NCBI GenBank assembly: GCA_947471745.1
Contig: CANJKZ010000547.1
Span: forward strand, 131,501 to 195,500
DNA from: Closterium sp. Naga37s-1
Lineage: Eukaryota > Streptophyta > Zygnematophyceae > Desmidiales > Closteriaceae
Direction: 5' to 3'
DNA length: 64,000 nt
Of this stretch, positions 13,101 through 28,117 are shown piece by piece (the stretch's first letter is position 1; every line of letters begins with the position of its first letter). The position numbers and the translations under genes are program-made. The notes below the pieces were generated by a model. It was not told the DNA's origin, did not search any database, and saw only the letters and a list, made by a program, of their open reading frames with translations.

Positions 13101-16100
13101 TGTCTAGTCGCATCACATCACCCAAAAAAGTGTTGACTCACCTCACATCTCCACTCCATGGTGTCTACTCGCATCAAATCACCCAAAAACGTGTCGACTC
13201 ACCTCACATCTCCACTCCATGGTGTCTACTCGCATCAAATCACCCAAAAACGTGTCGACTCACCTCACATCTCCACTCCATGGTGTCTACTCGCATCAAA
13301 TCACCCAAAAAAGTGTCGACTCACCTCACATCTCCACTCCATGGTGTCTAGTCGCATCACATCACCTAAAAAAAGTGTCGACTCACCTCACATCTCCACT
13401 CCATGGTATCTACTCGCATCACATCACCCAAAAAAGTGTCGACTCACCTCACATCTCCACTCCATGGTGTCTACTCGCATCAAATCACCCAAAAAAGTGT
13501 CGACTCACCTCACATCTCCACTCCATGGTGTCTACTCGCATCAAATCACCCAAAAAAGTGTCGACTCACCTCACATCTCCACTCCATGGTGTCTACTCGC
13601 ATCAAATCACCCAAAAAAGTGTCGACTCACCTCAAATCTCCACTCCATGGTATCTAGTCACATTACATCACCCAAAAAAGTGTCGACTCACCTCACATCT
13701 CCACTCCATGGTGTCTAGTCGCATCACATCACCCAAAAAAGTGTCGACTCACCTCACATCTCCACTCCATGGTGTCTTCTCGCATCAAATCACCCAAAAA
13801 CGTGTCGACTCACCTCACATCTCCACTCCATGGTGTCTACTCGCATCAAATCACCCAAAAACGTGTCGACTCACCTCACATCTCCAATCCATGGTGTCTA
13901 CTCGCATCAAATCACCCAAAAAAGTGTCGACTCACGTCACATCTCCACTCCATGGTGTCTAGTCGCATCACATCACCCAAAAAAGTGTCGACTCACCTCA
14001 CATCTCCACTCCATGGTATCTACTCGCATCACATCACCCAAAAAAGTGTCGACTCACCTCACATCTGCACTCCATGGTGTCTACTCGCATCAAATCACCC
14101 AAAAAAGTGTCGACTCACCTCATATCTCCACTCCATGGTGTCTACTCGCATCAAATCACTCAAAAAAGTGTCGACTCACCTCACATCTCCACTCCATGGT
14201 GTCTACTCGCATCAAATCATCCAAAAAAGTGTCGACTCACCTCACATCTCCACTCCATGGTGTCTAGTCGCATTACATCACCCAAAAAAGTGTCGACTCA
14301 CCTCACATCTCCACTCCATGGTGTCTAGTCGCATCACATCACCCAAAAAAGTGTCGACTCACCTCACATCTCCACTCCATGGTGTCTACTCGCATCACAT
14401 CACCCAAAAAAGTGTCGACTCACCTCACATCTCCAATCCATGGTGTCTACTCGCATCAAATCACTCAAAAAAGTGTCGACTCACCTCACATCTCCACTCC
14501 ATGGTATCTACTTGCATCACATCACCCAAAAAAGTGTCGACTCACCTCACATCTCCACTCCATGGTGTCTAGTCGCATCACATCACCCAAAAAACTGTTG
14601 ACTCACCTCACATCTCCACTCCATGGTGTCTACTCGCATCAAATCACCCAAAAACGTGTCGACTCACCTCACATCTCCACTCAATGGTGTCTAGTCGCAT
14701 CACATCACCCAAAAAAGTGTCGACTCACCTCACATCTCCACTCCATGGTGTCTACTCGCATCAAATCACCCAAAAACGTGTCGACTCACCTCACATCTCC
14801 ACTCCATGGTGTCTACTCGCATCAAATCACCCAAAAACGTGTCGACTCACCTCACATCTCCACTCCATGGTGTCTACTCGCATCAAATCACCCAAAAAAG
14901 TGTCGACTCACCTCACATCTCCACTCCATGGTGTCTAGTCGCATCACATCACCTAAAAAAAGTGTCGACTCACCTCACATCTCCACTCCATGGTATCTAC
15001 TCGCATCACATCACCCAAAAAAGTGTCGACTCACCTCACATCTCCACTCCATGGTGTCTACTCGCATCAAATCACCCAAAAAAGTGTCGACTCACCTCAC
15101 ATCTCCACTCCATGGTGTCTACTCGCATCAAATCACCCAAAAAAGTGTCGACTCACCTCACATCTCCACTCCATGGTGTCTACTCGCATCAAATCACCCA
15201 AAAAAGTGTCGACTCACCTCAAATCTCCACTCCATGGTGTCTAGTCACATTACATCACCCAAAAAAGTGTCGACTCACCTCACATCTCCACTCCATGGTG
15301 TCTAGTCGCATCACATCACCCAAAAAAGTGTCGACTCACCTCACATCTCCACTCCATGGTGTCTTCTCGCATCAAATCACCCAAAAAACGTGTCGACTCA
15401 CCTCACATCTCCACTCCATGGTGTCTACTCGCATCAAATCACCCAAAAACGTGTCGACTCACCTCACATCTCCAATCCATGGTGTCTACTCGCATCAAAT
15501 CACCCAAAAAAGTGTCGACTCACGTCACATCTCCACTCCATGGTGTCTAGTCGCATCACATCACCCAAAAAAGTGTCGACTCACCTCACATCTCCACTCC
15601 ATGGTATCTACTCGCATCACATCACCCAAAAAAGTGTCGACTCACCTCACATCTGCACTCCATGGTGTCTACTCGCATCAAATCACCCAAAAAAGTGTCG
15701 ACTCACCTCATATCTCCACTCCATGGTGTCTACTCGCATCAAATCACTCAAAAAAGTGTCGACTCACCTCACATCTCCACTCCATGGTGTCTACTCGCAT
15801 CAAATCATCCAAAAAAGTGTCGACTCACCTCACATCTCCACTCCATGGTGTCTAGTCGCATTACATCACCCAAAAAAGTGTCGACTCACCTCACATCTCC
15901 ACTCCATGGTGTCTAGTCGCATCACATCACCCAAAAAAGTGTCGACTCACCTCACATCTCCACTCCATGGTGTCTACTCGCATCACATCACCCAAAAAAG
16001 TGTCGACTCACCTCACATCTCCAATCCATGGTGTCTACTCGCATCAAATCACTCAAAAAAGTGTCGACTCACCTCACATCTCCACTCCATGGTATCTACT

Positions 16101-19100
16101 TGCATCACATCACCCAAAAAAGTGTCGACTCACCTCACATCTCCACTCCATGGTGTCTAGTCGCATCACATCACCCAAAAAACTGTTGACTCACCTCACA
16201 TCTCCACTCCATGGTGTCTACTCGCATCAAATCACCCAAAAACGTGTCGACTCACCTCACATCTCCACTCAATGGTGTCTAGTCGCATCACATCACCCAA
16301 AAAAGTGTCGACTCACCTCACATCTCCACTCCATGGTGTCTACTCGCATCAAATCACCCAAAAACGTGTCGACTCACCTCACATCTCCACTCCATGGTGT
16401 CTACTCGCATCAAATCACCCAAAAACGTGTCGACTCACCTCACATCTCCACTCCATGGTGTCTACTCGCATCAAATCACCCAAAAAAGTGTCGACTCACC
16501 TCACATCTCCACTCCATGGTGTCTAGTCGCATCACATCACCTAAAAAAAGTGTCGACTCACCTCACATCTCCACTCCATGGTATCTACTCGCATCACATC
16601 ACCCAAAAAAGTGTCGACTCACCTCACATCTCCACTCCATGGTGTCTACTCGCATCAAATCACCCAAAAAAGTGTCGACTCACCTCACATCTCCACTCCA
16701 TGGTGTCTACTCGCATCAAATCACCCAAAAAAGTGTCGACTCACCTCACATCTCCACTCCATGGTGTCTACTCGCATCAAATCACCCAAAAAAGTGTCGA
16801 CTCACCTCAAATCTCCACTCCATGGTGTCTAGTCACATTACATCACCCAAAAAAGTGTCGACTCACCTCACATCTCCACTCCATGGTGTCTAGTCGCATC
16901 ACATCACCCAAAAAAGTGTCGACTCACCTCACATCTCCACTCCATGGTGTCTTCTCGCATCAAATCACCCAAAAACGTGTCGACTCACCTCACATCTCCA
17001 CTCCATGGTGTCTACTCGCATCAAATCACCCAAAAACGTGTCGACTCACCTCACATCTCCAATCCATGGTGTCTACTCGCATCAAATCACCCAAAAAAGT
17101 GTCGACTCACGTCACATCTCCACTCCATGGTGTCTAGTCGCATCACATCACCCAAAAAAGTGTCGACTCACCTCACATCTCCACTCCATGGTATCTACTC
17201 GCATCACATCACCCAAAAAAGTGTCGACTCACCTCACATCTGCACTCCATGGTGTCTACTCGCATCAAATCACCCAAAAAAGTGTCGACTCACCTCACAT
17301 CTCCACTCCATGGTGTCTACTCGCATCAAATCACTCAAAAAAGTGTCGACTCACCTCACATCTCCACTCCATGGTGTCTACTCGCATCAAATCACCCAAA
17401 AAAGTGTCGACTCACCTCAAATCTCCACTCCATGGTGTCTAGTCACATTACATCACCCAAAAAAGTGTCGACTCACCTCACATCTCCACTCCATGGTGTC
17501 TAGTCGCATCACATCACCCAAAAAAGTGTCGACTCACCTCACATCTCCACTCCATGGTGTCTTCTCGCATCAAATCACCCAAAAACGTGTCGACTCACCT
17601 CACATCTCCACTCCATGGTGTCTACTCGCATCAAATCACCCAAAAACGTGTCGACTCACCTCACATCTCCAATCCATGGTGTCTACTCGCATCAAATCAC
17701 CCAAAAAAGTGTCGACTCACGTCACATCTCCACTCCATGGTGTCTAGTCGCATCACATCACCCAAAAAAGTGTCGACTCACCTCACATCTCCACTCCATG
17801 GTATCTACTCGCATCACATCACCCAAAAAAGTGTCGACTCACCTCACATCTGCACTCCATGGTGTCTACTCGCATCAAATCACCCAAAAAAGTGTCGACT
17901 CACCTCATATCTCCACTCCATGGTGTCTACTCGCATCAAATCACTCAAAAAAGTGTCGACTCACCTCACATCTCCACTCCATGGTGTCTACTCGCATCAA
18001 ATCATCCAAAAAAGTGTCGACTCACCTCACATCTCCACTCCATGGTGTCTAGTCGCATTACATCACCCAAAAAAGTGTCGACTCACCTCACATCTCCACT
18101 CCATGGTGTCTAGTCGCATCACATCACCCAAAAAAGTGTCGACTCACCTCACATCTCCACTCCATGGTGTCTACTCGCATCACATCACCCAAAAAAGTGT
18201 CGACTCACCTCACATCTCCAATCCATGGTGTCTACTCGCATCAAATCACTCAAAAAAGTGTCGACTCACCTCACATCTCCACTCCATGGTATCTACTTGC
18301 ATCACATCACCCAAAAAAGTGTCGACTCACCTCACATCTCCACTCCATGGTGTCTAGTCGCATCACATCACCCAAAAAACTGTTGACTCACCTCACATCT
18401 CCACTCCATGGTGTCTACTCGCATCAAATCACCCAAAAACGTGTCGACTCACCTCACATCTCCACTCAATGGTGTCTAGTCGCATCACATCACCCAAAAA
18501 AGTGTCGACTCACCTCACATCTCCACTCCATGGTGTCTACTCGCATCAAATCACCCAAAAACGTGTCGACTCACCTCACATCTCCACTCCATGGTGTCTA
18601 CTCGCATCAAATCACCCAAAAACGTGTCGACTCACCTCACATCTCCACTCCATGGTGTCTACTCGCATCAAATCACCCAAAAAAGTGTCGACTCACCTCA
18701 CATCTCCACTCCATGGTGTCTAGTCGCATCACATCACCTAAAAAAAGTGTCGACTCACCTCACATCTCCACTCCATGGTATCTACTCGCATCACATCACC
18801 CAAAAAAGTGTCGACTCACCTCACATCTCCACTCCATGGTGTCTACTCGCATCAAATCACCCAAAAAAGTGTCGACTCACCTCACATCTCCACTGCATGG
18901 TGTCTACTCGCATCAAATCACCCAAAAAAGTGTCGACTCACCTCACATCTCCACTCCATGGTGTCTACTCGCATCAAATCACCCAAAAAAGTGTCGACTC
19001 ACCTCAAATCTCCACTCCATAATGTCTAGTCACATTACATCACCCAAAAAAGTGTCGACTCACCTCACATCTCCACTCCATGGTGTCTAGTCGCATCACA

Positions 19101-19300
19101 TCACCCAAAAAAGTGTCGACTCACCTCACATCTCCACTCCATGGTGTCTTCTCGCATCAAATCACCCAAAAACGTGTCGACTCACCTCACATCTCCACTC
19201 CATGGTGTCTACTCGCATCAAATCACCCAAAACGTGTCGACTCACCTCACATCTCCAATCCATGGTGTCTACTCGCATCAAATCACCCAAAAAAGTGTTG
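10190..19300 (+). repeat. Higher-order repeat of ~1587 bp (26 units) in the 61-bp array
   Basis: Rare unit variants recur at fixed spacing. The marker ACCTAAAAAAAG occurs near 10190, 13364, 14951, 16540 and 18737, giving intervals of about 3174 (two periods), 1587, 1588 and 2197 bp. A second marker, AACTGTTGACTC, recurs in parallel near 11421, 14593, 16173 and 18373. The 2197-bp interval equals one period plus a 610-bp (10-unit) internal duplication, visible as matching blocks starting at 16944 and 17554. Runs of variants are almost identical between copies, so this amplification is recent. Confidence 0.87.
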
Positions 19301-20359
19301 ACTCACGTCACATCTCCACTCCATGGTGTCTAGTCGCATCACATCACCCAAAAAAGTGTCGACTCACCTCACATCTCCACTCCATGGTGTCTACTCGCAT
19401 CAAATCACCCAAAAACGTGTCGACTCACCTCATATCTCCACTCCATGGTGTCTACTCGCATCAAATCACTCAAAAAAGTGTCGACTCACCTCACATCTCC
19501 ACTCCATGGTGTCTACTCGCATCAAATCATCCAAAAAAGTGTCGACTCACCTCACATCTCCACTCCATGGTGTCTAGTCGCATTACATCACCCAAAAAAG
19601 TGTCGACTCACCTCACATCTCCACTCCATGGTGTCTAGTCGCATCACATCACCCAAAAAAGTGTCGACTCACCTCACATCTCCACTCCATGGTGTCTACT
19701 CGCATCACATCACCCAAAAAAGTGTCGACTCACCTCACATCTCCAATCCATGGTGTCTACTCGCATCAAATCACTCAAAAAAGTATCGACTCACCTCACA
19801 TCTCCACTCCATGGTATCTACTTGCATCACATCACCCAAAAAACTGTCGACTCACCTCACATCTCCACTCCATGGTGTCTACTCGCATCAAATCATCCAA
19901 AAAAGTGTCGACTCACCTCACATCTCCACTCCATGGTGTCTAGTCGCATTACATCACCCAAAAAAGTGTCGACTCACCTCACATCTCCACTCCATGGTGT
20001 CTAGTCGCATCACATCACCCAAAAAAGTGTCGACTCACCTCACATCTCCACTCCATGGTGTCTACTCGCATCACATCACCCAAAAAAGTGTCGACTCACC
20101 TCACATCTCCAATCCATGGTGTCTACTCGCATCAAATCACTCAAAAAAGTATCGACTCACCTCACATCTCCACTCCATGGTATCTACTTGCATCACATCA
20201 CCCAAAAAACTGTCGACTCACCTCACATCTCCACTCCATGGTGTCTAGTCGCATCACATCACCCAAAAAAGTGTCGACTCACCTCACATCTCCACTCCAT
20301 GGTGTCTACTCGCATCAAATCACCCAAAAAAGTGTCGACTCATCTCACATCTCCACTCC

Positions 20360-22445
20360 ATGGTGTCTACTCGCATCAAATCCACCAAAAAAGTGTCGAC
20401 TCACCTCACATCTCCACTCCATGGTGTCTACTCGCATCAAATCACCCAAAAACGTTTCGACTCACCTCACATCTCCACTCCATGGTGTCTAGTCGCATCA
20501 CATCACCCAAAAAAGTGTCGACTCACCTCACATCTCCACTCCATGGTGTCTACTCGCATCAAATCACCCAAAAAAGTGTCGACTCACCTCACATCTCCAC
20601 TCCATGGTGTCTAGTCGCATCACATCACCCAAAATCGTGTCGACTCACTTCACATCTCCACTCCATGGTGTCTACTCGCATCAAATCACCCAAAAAAAGT
20701 GTCGACTCACCTCACATCTCCACTCCATGGTGTCTAGTCGCATCACATCACCCAAAAAAGTGACGACTCACCTCATATCTCCACTCCATGGTGTCTACTC
20801 ACATCAAATCACCCAAAAAAGTGTCAACTCACCTCACATCTCCAGTCCATTGTGTCTAGTCGCATCACATCACCCAAAAAAGTGTCGACTCACCTCACAT
20901 CTCCACTCCATGGTGTCTACTCGCATCAAATCACCCAAAACGTGTCGACTCACCTCACATCTCCACTCCATGGTGTCTAGTCGCATCACATCACCCGAAA
21001 AAGTGTCGACTCACCTCACATCTCCACTCCATGGTGTCTACTCGCGTCAAATCACCCAAAAACGTGTCGACTCACCTCACATCTCCACTCCATGGTGTCT
21101 ACTCGCATCAAATCACCCAAAAACGTGTCGACTCACCTCACATCTCCACTCCATGGTGTCTACTCGCATCAAATCACCCAAAAAAGTGTCGACTCACCTC
21201 ACATCTCCACTCCATGGTGTCTAGTCGCATCACATCACCCAAAAAGGTGTCGACTCACCTCACATCTCCACTCCATGGTATCTACTCGCATCACATCACC
21301 CAAAAAAGTGTCGACTCACCTCACATCTCCACTCCATGGTGTCTACTCGCATCAAATCACCCAAAAAAGTGTCGACTCACCTCACATCTCCACTCCATGG
21401 TGTCTAGTCGCATCACATCACCCAAAAAAGTGTTGACTCACCTCACATCTCCACTCCATGGTGTCTAGTCGCATCACATCACCCAAAAAAGTGTCGACTC
21501 ACCTCACATCTCCACTCCATGGTATCTACTCGCATCACATCACCCAAAAAAGTGTCGACTCACCTCACATCTCCACTCCATGGTGTCTACTCGCATCAAA
21601 TCCACCAAAAAAGTGTCGGCTCACCTCACATCTCCACTCCATGGTGTCTACTCGCATCAAATCACCCAAAAACGTTTCGACTCACCTCACATCTCCACTC
21701 CATGGTGTCTAGTCGCATCACATCACCCAAAAAAGTGTCGACTCACCTCACATCTCCACTCCATGGTGTCTACTCGCATCAAATCACCCAAAAAAGTGTC
21801 GACTCACCTCACATCTCCACTCCATGGTGTCTAGTCGCATCACATCACCCAAAATCGTGTCGACTCACTTCACATCTCCACTCCATGGTGTCTACTCGCA
21901 TCAAATCACCCAAAAAAAGTGTCGACTCACCTCACATCTCCACTCCATGGTGTCTAGTCGCATCACATCACCCAAAAAAGTGACGACTCACCTCATATCT
22001 CCACTCCATGGTGTCTACTCACATCAAATCACCCAAAAAAGTGTCAACTCACCTCACATCTCCAGTCCATTGTGTCTAGTCGCATCACATCACCCAAAAA
22101 AGTGTCGACTCACCTCACATCTCCACTCCATGGTGTCTACTCGCATCAAATCACCCAAAAACGTGTCGACTCACCTCACATCTCCACTCCATGGTGTCTA
22201 GTCGCATCACATCACCCGAAAAAGTGTCGACTCACCTCACATCTCCACTCCATGGTGTCTACTCGCGTCAAATCACCCAAAAACGTGTCGACTCACCTCA
22301 CATCTCCACTCCATGGTGTCTACTCGCATCAAATCACCCAAAAACGTGTCGACTCACCTCACATCTCCACTCCATGGTGTCTACTCGCATCAAATCACCC
22401 AAAAAAGTGTCGACTCACCTCACATCTCCACTCCATGGTGTCTAG
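20360..22445 (+). repeat. Higher-order repeat of 1220 bp (20 units), two copies
   Basis: Marker units with AAATCCACCAAAAAAG occur at about 20388 and 21608. AAAATCGTGTCGACTCACTT occurs at about 20632 and 21852, and CTCGCGTCAAATC at about 21041 and 22262. Each spacing is 1220-1221 bp, that is 20 units, and the order of the other variants is the same in both copies. Confidence 0.85.
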
Positions 22446-23349
22446 TCGCATCACATCACCCAAAAAAGTGTCGACTCACCTCACATCTCCACTCCATGGT
22501 ATCTACTCGCATCACATCACCCAAAAAAGTGTCGACTCACCTCACATCTCCACTCCATGGTGTCTACTCGCATCAAATCACCCAAAAAAGTGTCGACTCA
22601 CCTCACATCTCCACTCCATGGTGTCTAGTCGCATCACATCACCCAAAAAAGTGTTGACTCACCTCACATCTCCACTCCATGGTGTCTACTCGCATCAAAT
22701 CACCCAAGAACGTGTCGACTCACCTCACATCTCCACTCAATGGTGTCTAGTCGCATCACATCACCCAAAAAAGTGTCGACTCACCTCACATCTCCACTCC
22801 ATGGTGTCTACTCGCATCAAATCACCCAAAAACGTGTCGACTCACCTCACATCTCCACTCCATGGTGTCTACTCGCATCAAATCACCCAAAAACGTGTCG
22901 ACTCACCTCACATCTCCACTCCATGGTGTCTACTCGCATCAAATCACCCAAAAAAGTGTCGACTCACCTCACATCTCCACTCCATGGTGTCTAGTCGCAT
23001 CACATCACCCAAAAAAGTGTCGACTCACCTCACATCTCCACTCCATGGTGTCTAGTCGCATCACATCACCCAAAAAAGTGTCGACTCACCTCACATCTCC
23101 ACTCCATGGTGTCTACTCGCATCAAATCACTCAAAAAAGTGTCGACTCACCTCACATCTCCACTCCATGGTATCTACTTGCATCACATCACCCAAAAAAG
23201 TGTTGACTCACCTCACATCTCCACTCCATGGTGTCTAGTCGTATCACATCACCCAAAAAAGTGTCGACTAACCTCACATCTCCACTCCATGGTGTCTACT
23301 CGCATCAAATCACCCAAAAAAGTGTCGACTCATCTCACATCTCCACTCC

Positions 23350-26230
23350 ATGGTGTCTACTCGCATCAAATCCACCAAAAAAGTGTCGACTCACCTCACA
23401 TCTCCACTCCATGGTGTCTACTTGCATCAAATCACCCAAAAACGTGTCGACTCACCTCACATCTCCACTCCATGGTGTCTAGTCGTATCAAATCACCCAA
23501 AAAAGTGTCGACTCACCTCACATCTCCACTCCATGGTGTCTACTCGCATCAAATCACCCAAAAAAGTGTCGACTCATCTCACATCTCCACTCCATGGTGC
23601 CTACTCGCATCAAATCCACCAAAAAAGTGTCGACTCACCTCACATCTCCACTCCATGGTGTCTACTTGCATCAAATCACCCAAAAACGTGTCGACTCACC
23701 TCACATCTCCACTCCATGGTGTCTAGTCGCATCACATCACCCAAAAAAGTGTCGACTCACTTCACATCTCCACTCCATGGTGTCTACTGGCATCAAATCA
23801 CCCGAAAAGGTGTTGACTCACCTCACATCTCCACTCCATGGTGTCTTCTCGCATCACATCACCCAAAAAAGTGTCGACTCACCTCACATCTCCACTCCAT
23901 GGTGTCTACTCTCTTCACATCACCCAAAAACGTGTCGACTCACCTCACATCTCCACTCCATGGTGTCTACTCGCATCAAATCACCCAAAAAAAGTGTCGA
24001 CTCACCTCACATCTCCACTCCATGGTGTCTAGTCGCATCACATCACCCAAAAAAGTGTCGACTCACCTCACATCTCCACTCCATGGTGTCTACTCGCATC
24101 AAATCACCCAAAAAAGTGTCGACTCACCTCACATCTCCACTCCATGGTGTCTAGTCGCATCACATCACCCAAAAAAGTGTCGACTCACCTCACATCTCCA
24201 CTCCATGGTGTCTACTCGCATCAAATCACCCAAAAAAAGTGTCGACTCACCTCACATCTCCACTCCAAGGTATCTACTTGCATCACATCACCCAAAAAAG
24301 TGTCGACTCACCTCACATCTCCACTCCATGGTGTCTAGTCACATCACATCACCCAAAAAAGTGTCGACTCACCTCACATCTCCACTCCATGGTGTCTACT
24401 CGCATCAAATCACCCAAAAAAGTGTCGTCTCATCTCACATCTCCACTCCATGGTGTCTACTCACATCAAATCCACCAAAAACGTGTCGACTCACCTCACA
24501 TCTCCACTCCATGGTGTCTACTCGCATCAAATCACCCAAAAAAGTGTCGTCTCATCTCACATCTCCACTCCATGGTGTCTACTCACATCAAATCCACCAA
24601 AAAAGTGTCGACTCACCTCACATCTCCACTCCATGGTGTCTACTCGCATCAAATCACCCAAAGAAAGTGTCGACTCACCTCACATCTCCACTCCATGGTG
24701 TCTAGTCGCATCACATCACCCAAAAAAGTGTCGACTCACCTCACATCTCCACTCCATGGTGTCTACTCGCATCAAATCCACCAAAAAAGTGTCGACTCAC
24801 CTCACATCTCCACTCCATGGTGTCTACTTGCATCAAATCACCCAAAAACGTGTCGACTCACCTCACATCTCCACTCCATGGTGTCTAGTCGCATCACATC
24901 ACCCAAAAAAGTGTCGACTCACCTCACATCTCCACTCCATGGTGTCTACTCGCATCAAATCACCCAAAAAAGTGTCGACTCATCTCACATCTCCACTCCA
25001 TGGTGTCTACTTGCATCAAATCCACCAAAAAAGTGTCGACTCACCTCACATCTCCACTCCATGGTGTCTACTTGCATCAAATCACCCAAAAACGTGTCGA
25101 CTCACCTCACATCTCCACTCCATGGTGTCTAGTCGTATCAAATCACCCAAAAAAGTGTCGACTAACCTCACATCTCCACTCCATGGTGTCTACTCGCATC
25201 AAATCACCCAAAAAAGTGTCGACTCATCTCACATCTCCACTCCATGGTGCCTACTCGCATCAAATCCACCAAAAAAGTGTCGACTCACCTCACATCTCCA
25301 CTCCATGGTGTCTACTTGCATCAAATCACCCAAAAACGTGTCGACTCACCTCACATCTCCACTCCATGGTGTCTAGTCGCATCACATCACCCAAAAAAGT
25401 GTCGACTCACTTCACATCTCCACTCCATGGTGTCTACTGGCATCAAATCACCCGAAAAGGTGTTGACTCACCTCACATCTCCACTCCATGGTGTCTACTC
25501 GCATCACATCACCCAAAAAAGTGTCGACTCACCTCACATCTCCACTCCATGGTGTCTACTCTCTTCACATCACCCAAAAACGTGTCGACTCACCTCACAT
25601 CTCCACTCCATGGTGTCTACTCGCATCAAATCACCCAAAAAAAGTGTCGACTCACCTCACATCTCCACTCCATGGTGTCTAGTCGCATCACATCACCCAA
25701 AAAAGTGTCGACTCACCTCACATCTCCACTCCATGGTGTCTACTCGCATCAAATCACCCAAAAAAAGTGTCGACTCACCTCACATCTCCACTCCATGGTG
25801 TCTAGTCGCATCACATCACCCAAAAAAGTGTCGACTCACCTCACATCTCCACTCCATGGTGTCTACTCGCATCAAATCACCCAAAAAAAGTGTCGACTCA
25901 CCTCACATCTCCACTCCATGGTATCTACTTGCATCACATCACCCAAAAAAGTGTCGACTCACCTCACATCTCCACTCCATGGTGTCTAGTCACATTACAT
26001 CACCCAAAAAAGTGTCGACTCACCTCACATCTCCACTCCATGGTGTCTACTCGCATCAAATCACCCAAAAAAGTGTCGTCTCATCTCACATCTCCACTCC
26101 ATGGTGTCTACTCACATCAAATCCACCAAAAAAGTGTCGACTCACCTCACATCTCCACTCCATGGTGTCTACTCGCATGAAATCACCCAAAAAAGTGTCG
26201 ACTCACCTCACATCTCCACTCCATGGTGTC
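23350..26230 (+). repeat. Higher-order repeat of 1650 bp (27 units), two copies
   Basis: The rare unit GGTGCCTACTCGCATC is found at about 23596 and 25246. The CTACTGGCATC unit and the CTACTCTCTTCACATC unit recur at the same 1650-bp spacing. 1650 equals 27 units plus three bases, and the additional bases are inherited extra A residues. Confidence 0.83.
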
Positions 26231-28117
26231 TAGTCGCATCACATCACCCAAAAAAGTGTCGACTCACCTCACATCTCCACTCCATGGTGTCTACTCGCAT
26301 TAAATCCACCAAAAAAGTGTCGACTCACCTCACATCTCCACTCCATGGTGTCTACTTGCATCAAATCACCCAAAAACGTGTCGACTCACCTCACATCTCC
26401 ACTCCATGGTGTCTAGTCGCATCACATCACCCAAAAAAGTGTCGACTCACTTCACATCTCCACTCCATGGTGTCTACTCGCATCAAATCACCCAAAAAAA
26501 GTGTCGACTCACCTCACATCTCCACTCCATGGTGTCTAGTCGCATCACATCACCCAAAAAAGTGTCGACTCACCTCACATCTCCACTCCATGGTGTCTAC
26601 TCGCATCAAATCACCCAAAGAAAGTGTCGACTCACCTCACATCTCCACTCCATGGTGTCTAGTCGCATCACATCACCCAAAAAAGTGTCGACTCACCTCA
26701 CATCTCCACTCCATGGTGTCTACTCGCATCAAATCCACCAAAAAAGTGTCGACTCACCTCACATCTCCACTCCATGGTGTCTACTTGCATCAAAGCACCC
26801 AAAAACGTGTCGACTCACCTCACATCTCCACTCCATGGTGTCTAGTCGCATCACATCACCCAAAAAAGTGTCGACTCACCTCACATCTCCACTCCATGGT
26901 GTCTAGTCGCATCACATCACCCAAAAAAGTGTCGACTCACCTCACATCTCCACTCCATGGTGTCTAGTCGCATCACATCACCCAAAAAAGTGTCGACTCA
27001 CCTCACATCTCCACTCCATGGTGTCTACTCGCATCAAATCACCCAAAGAAAGTGTCGACTCACCTCACATCTCCACTCCATGGTGTCTAGTCGCATCACA
27101 TCTCCCAAAAAAGTGTCGACTCACCTCACATCTCCACTCCATGGTGTCTACTCGCATCAAATCACCCAAAAAAGTGTCGACTCACCTCACATCTCCACTC
27201 CATGGTGTCTAGTCGCATCACATCACCCAAAAAGTGTCGACTCACCTCACATCTCCACTCCATGGTGTCTACTCGCATCAAATCACCCAAAGAAAGTGTC
27301 GACTCACCTCACATCTCCACTCCATGGTGTCTAGTCGCATCACATCTCCCAAAAAAGTGTCGACTCACCTCACATCTCCACTCCATGGTGTCTACTCGCA
27401 TCAAATCACCCAAAAAAGTGTCGACTCACCTCACATCTCCACTCCATGGTGTCTAGTCGCATCACATCACCCAAAAAAGTGTCGACTCACCTCACATCTC
27501 CACTCCATGGTGTCTAGTCGCATCACATCACCCAAAAAAGTGTCGACTCACCTCACATCTCCACTCCATGGTGTCTACTCGCATCAAATCACCCAAAGAA
27601 AGTGTCGACTCACCTCACATCTCCACTCCATGGTGTCTAGTTGCATCACATCACCCAAAAAAGTGTCGACTCACCTCACATCTCCACTCCATGGTGTCTA
27701 CTCGCATCAAATCACCCAAAAAAGTGTCGACTCACCTCACATCTCCACTCCATGGTGTCTAGTCGCATCACATCACCCAAAAAAGTGTCGACTCACCTCA
27801 CATCTCCACTCCATGGTGTCTACTCGCATCAAATCACCCAAAAAAGTGTCGACTCACCTCACATTTCCACTCCATGGTGTCTACTCGCATCAAATCACCC
27901 AAAAAAGTGTCGACTCACCTCACATCTCCACTCCATGGTGTCTACTCGCATCAAATCACCCGAAAAAGTGTCGACTCACCTCACATCTCCACTCCATGGT
28001 GTCTAGTCGCATCACATCACCCAAAAAAGTGTCGACTCACCTCACATCTCCACTCCATGGTGTCTAGTCGCATCACATCACCCAAAAAAGTGTCGACCTA
28101 CCTCACATCTCCACTCC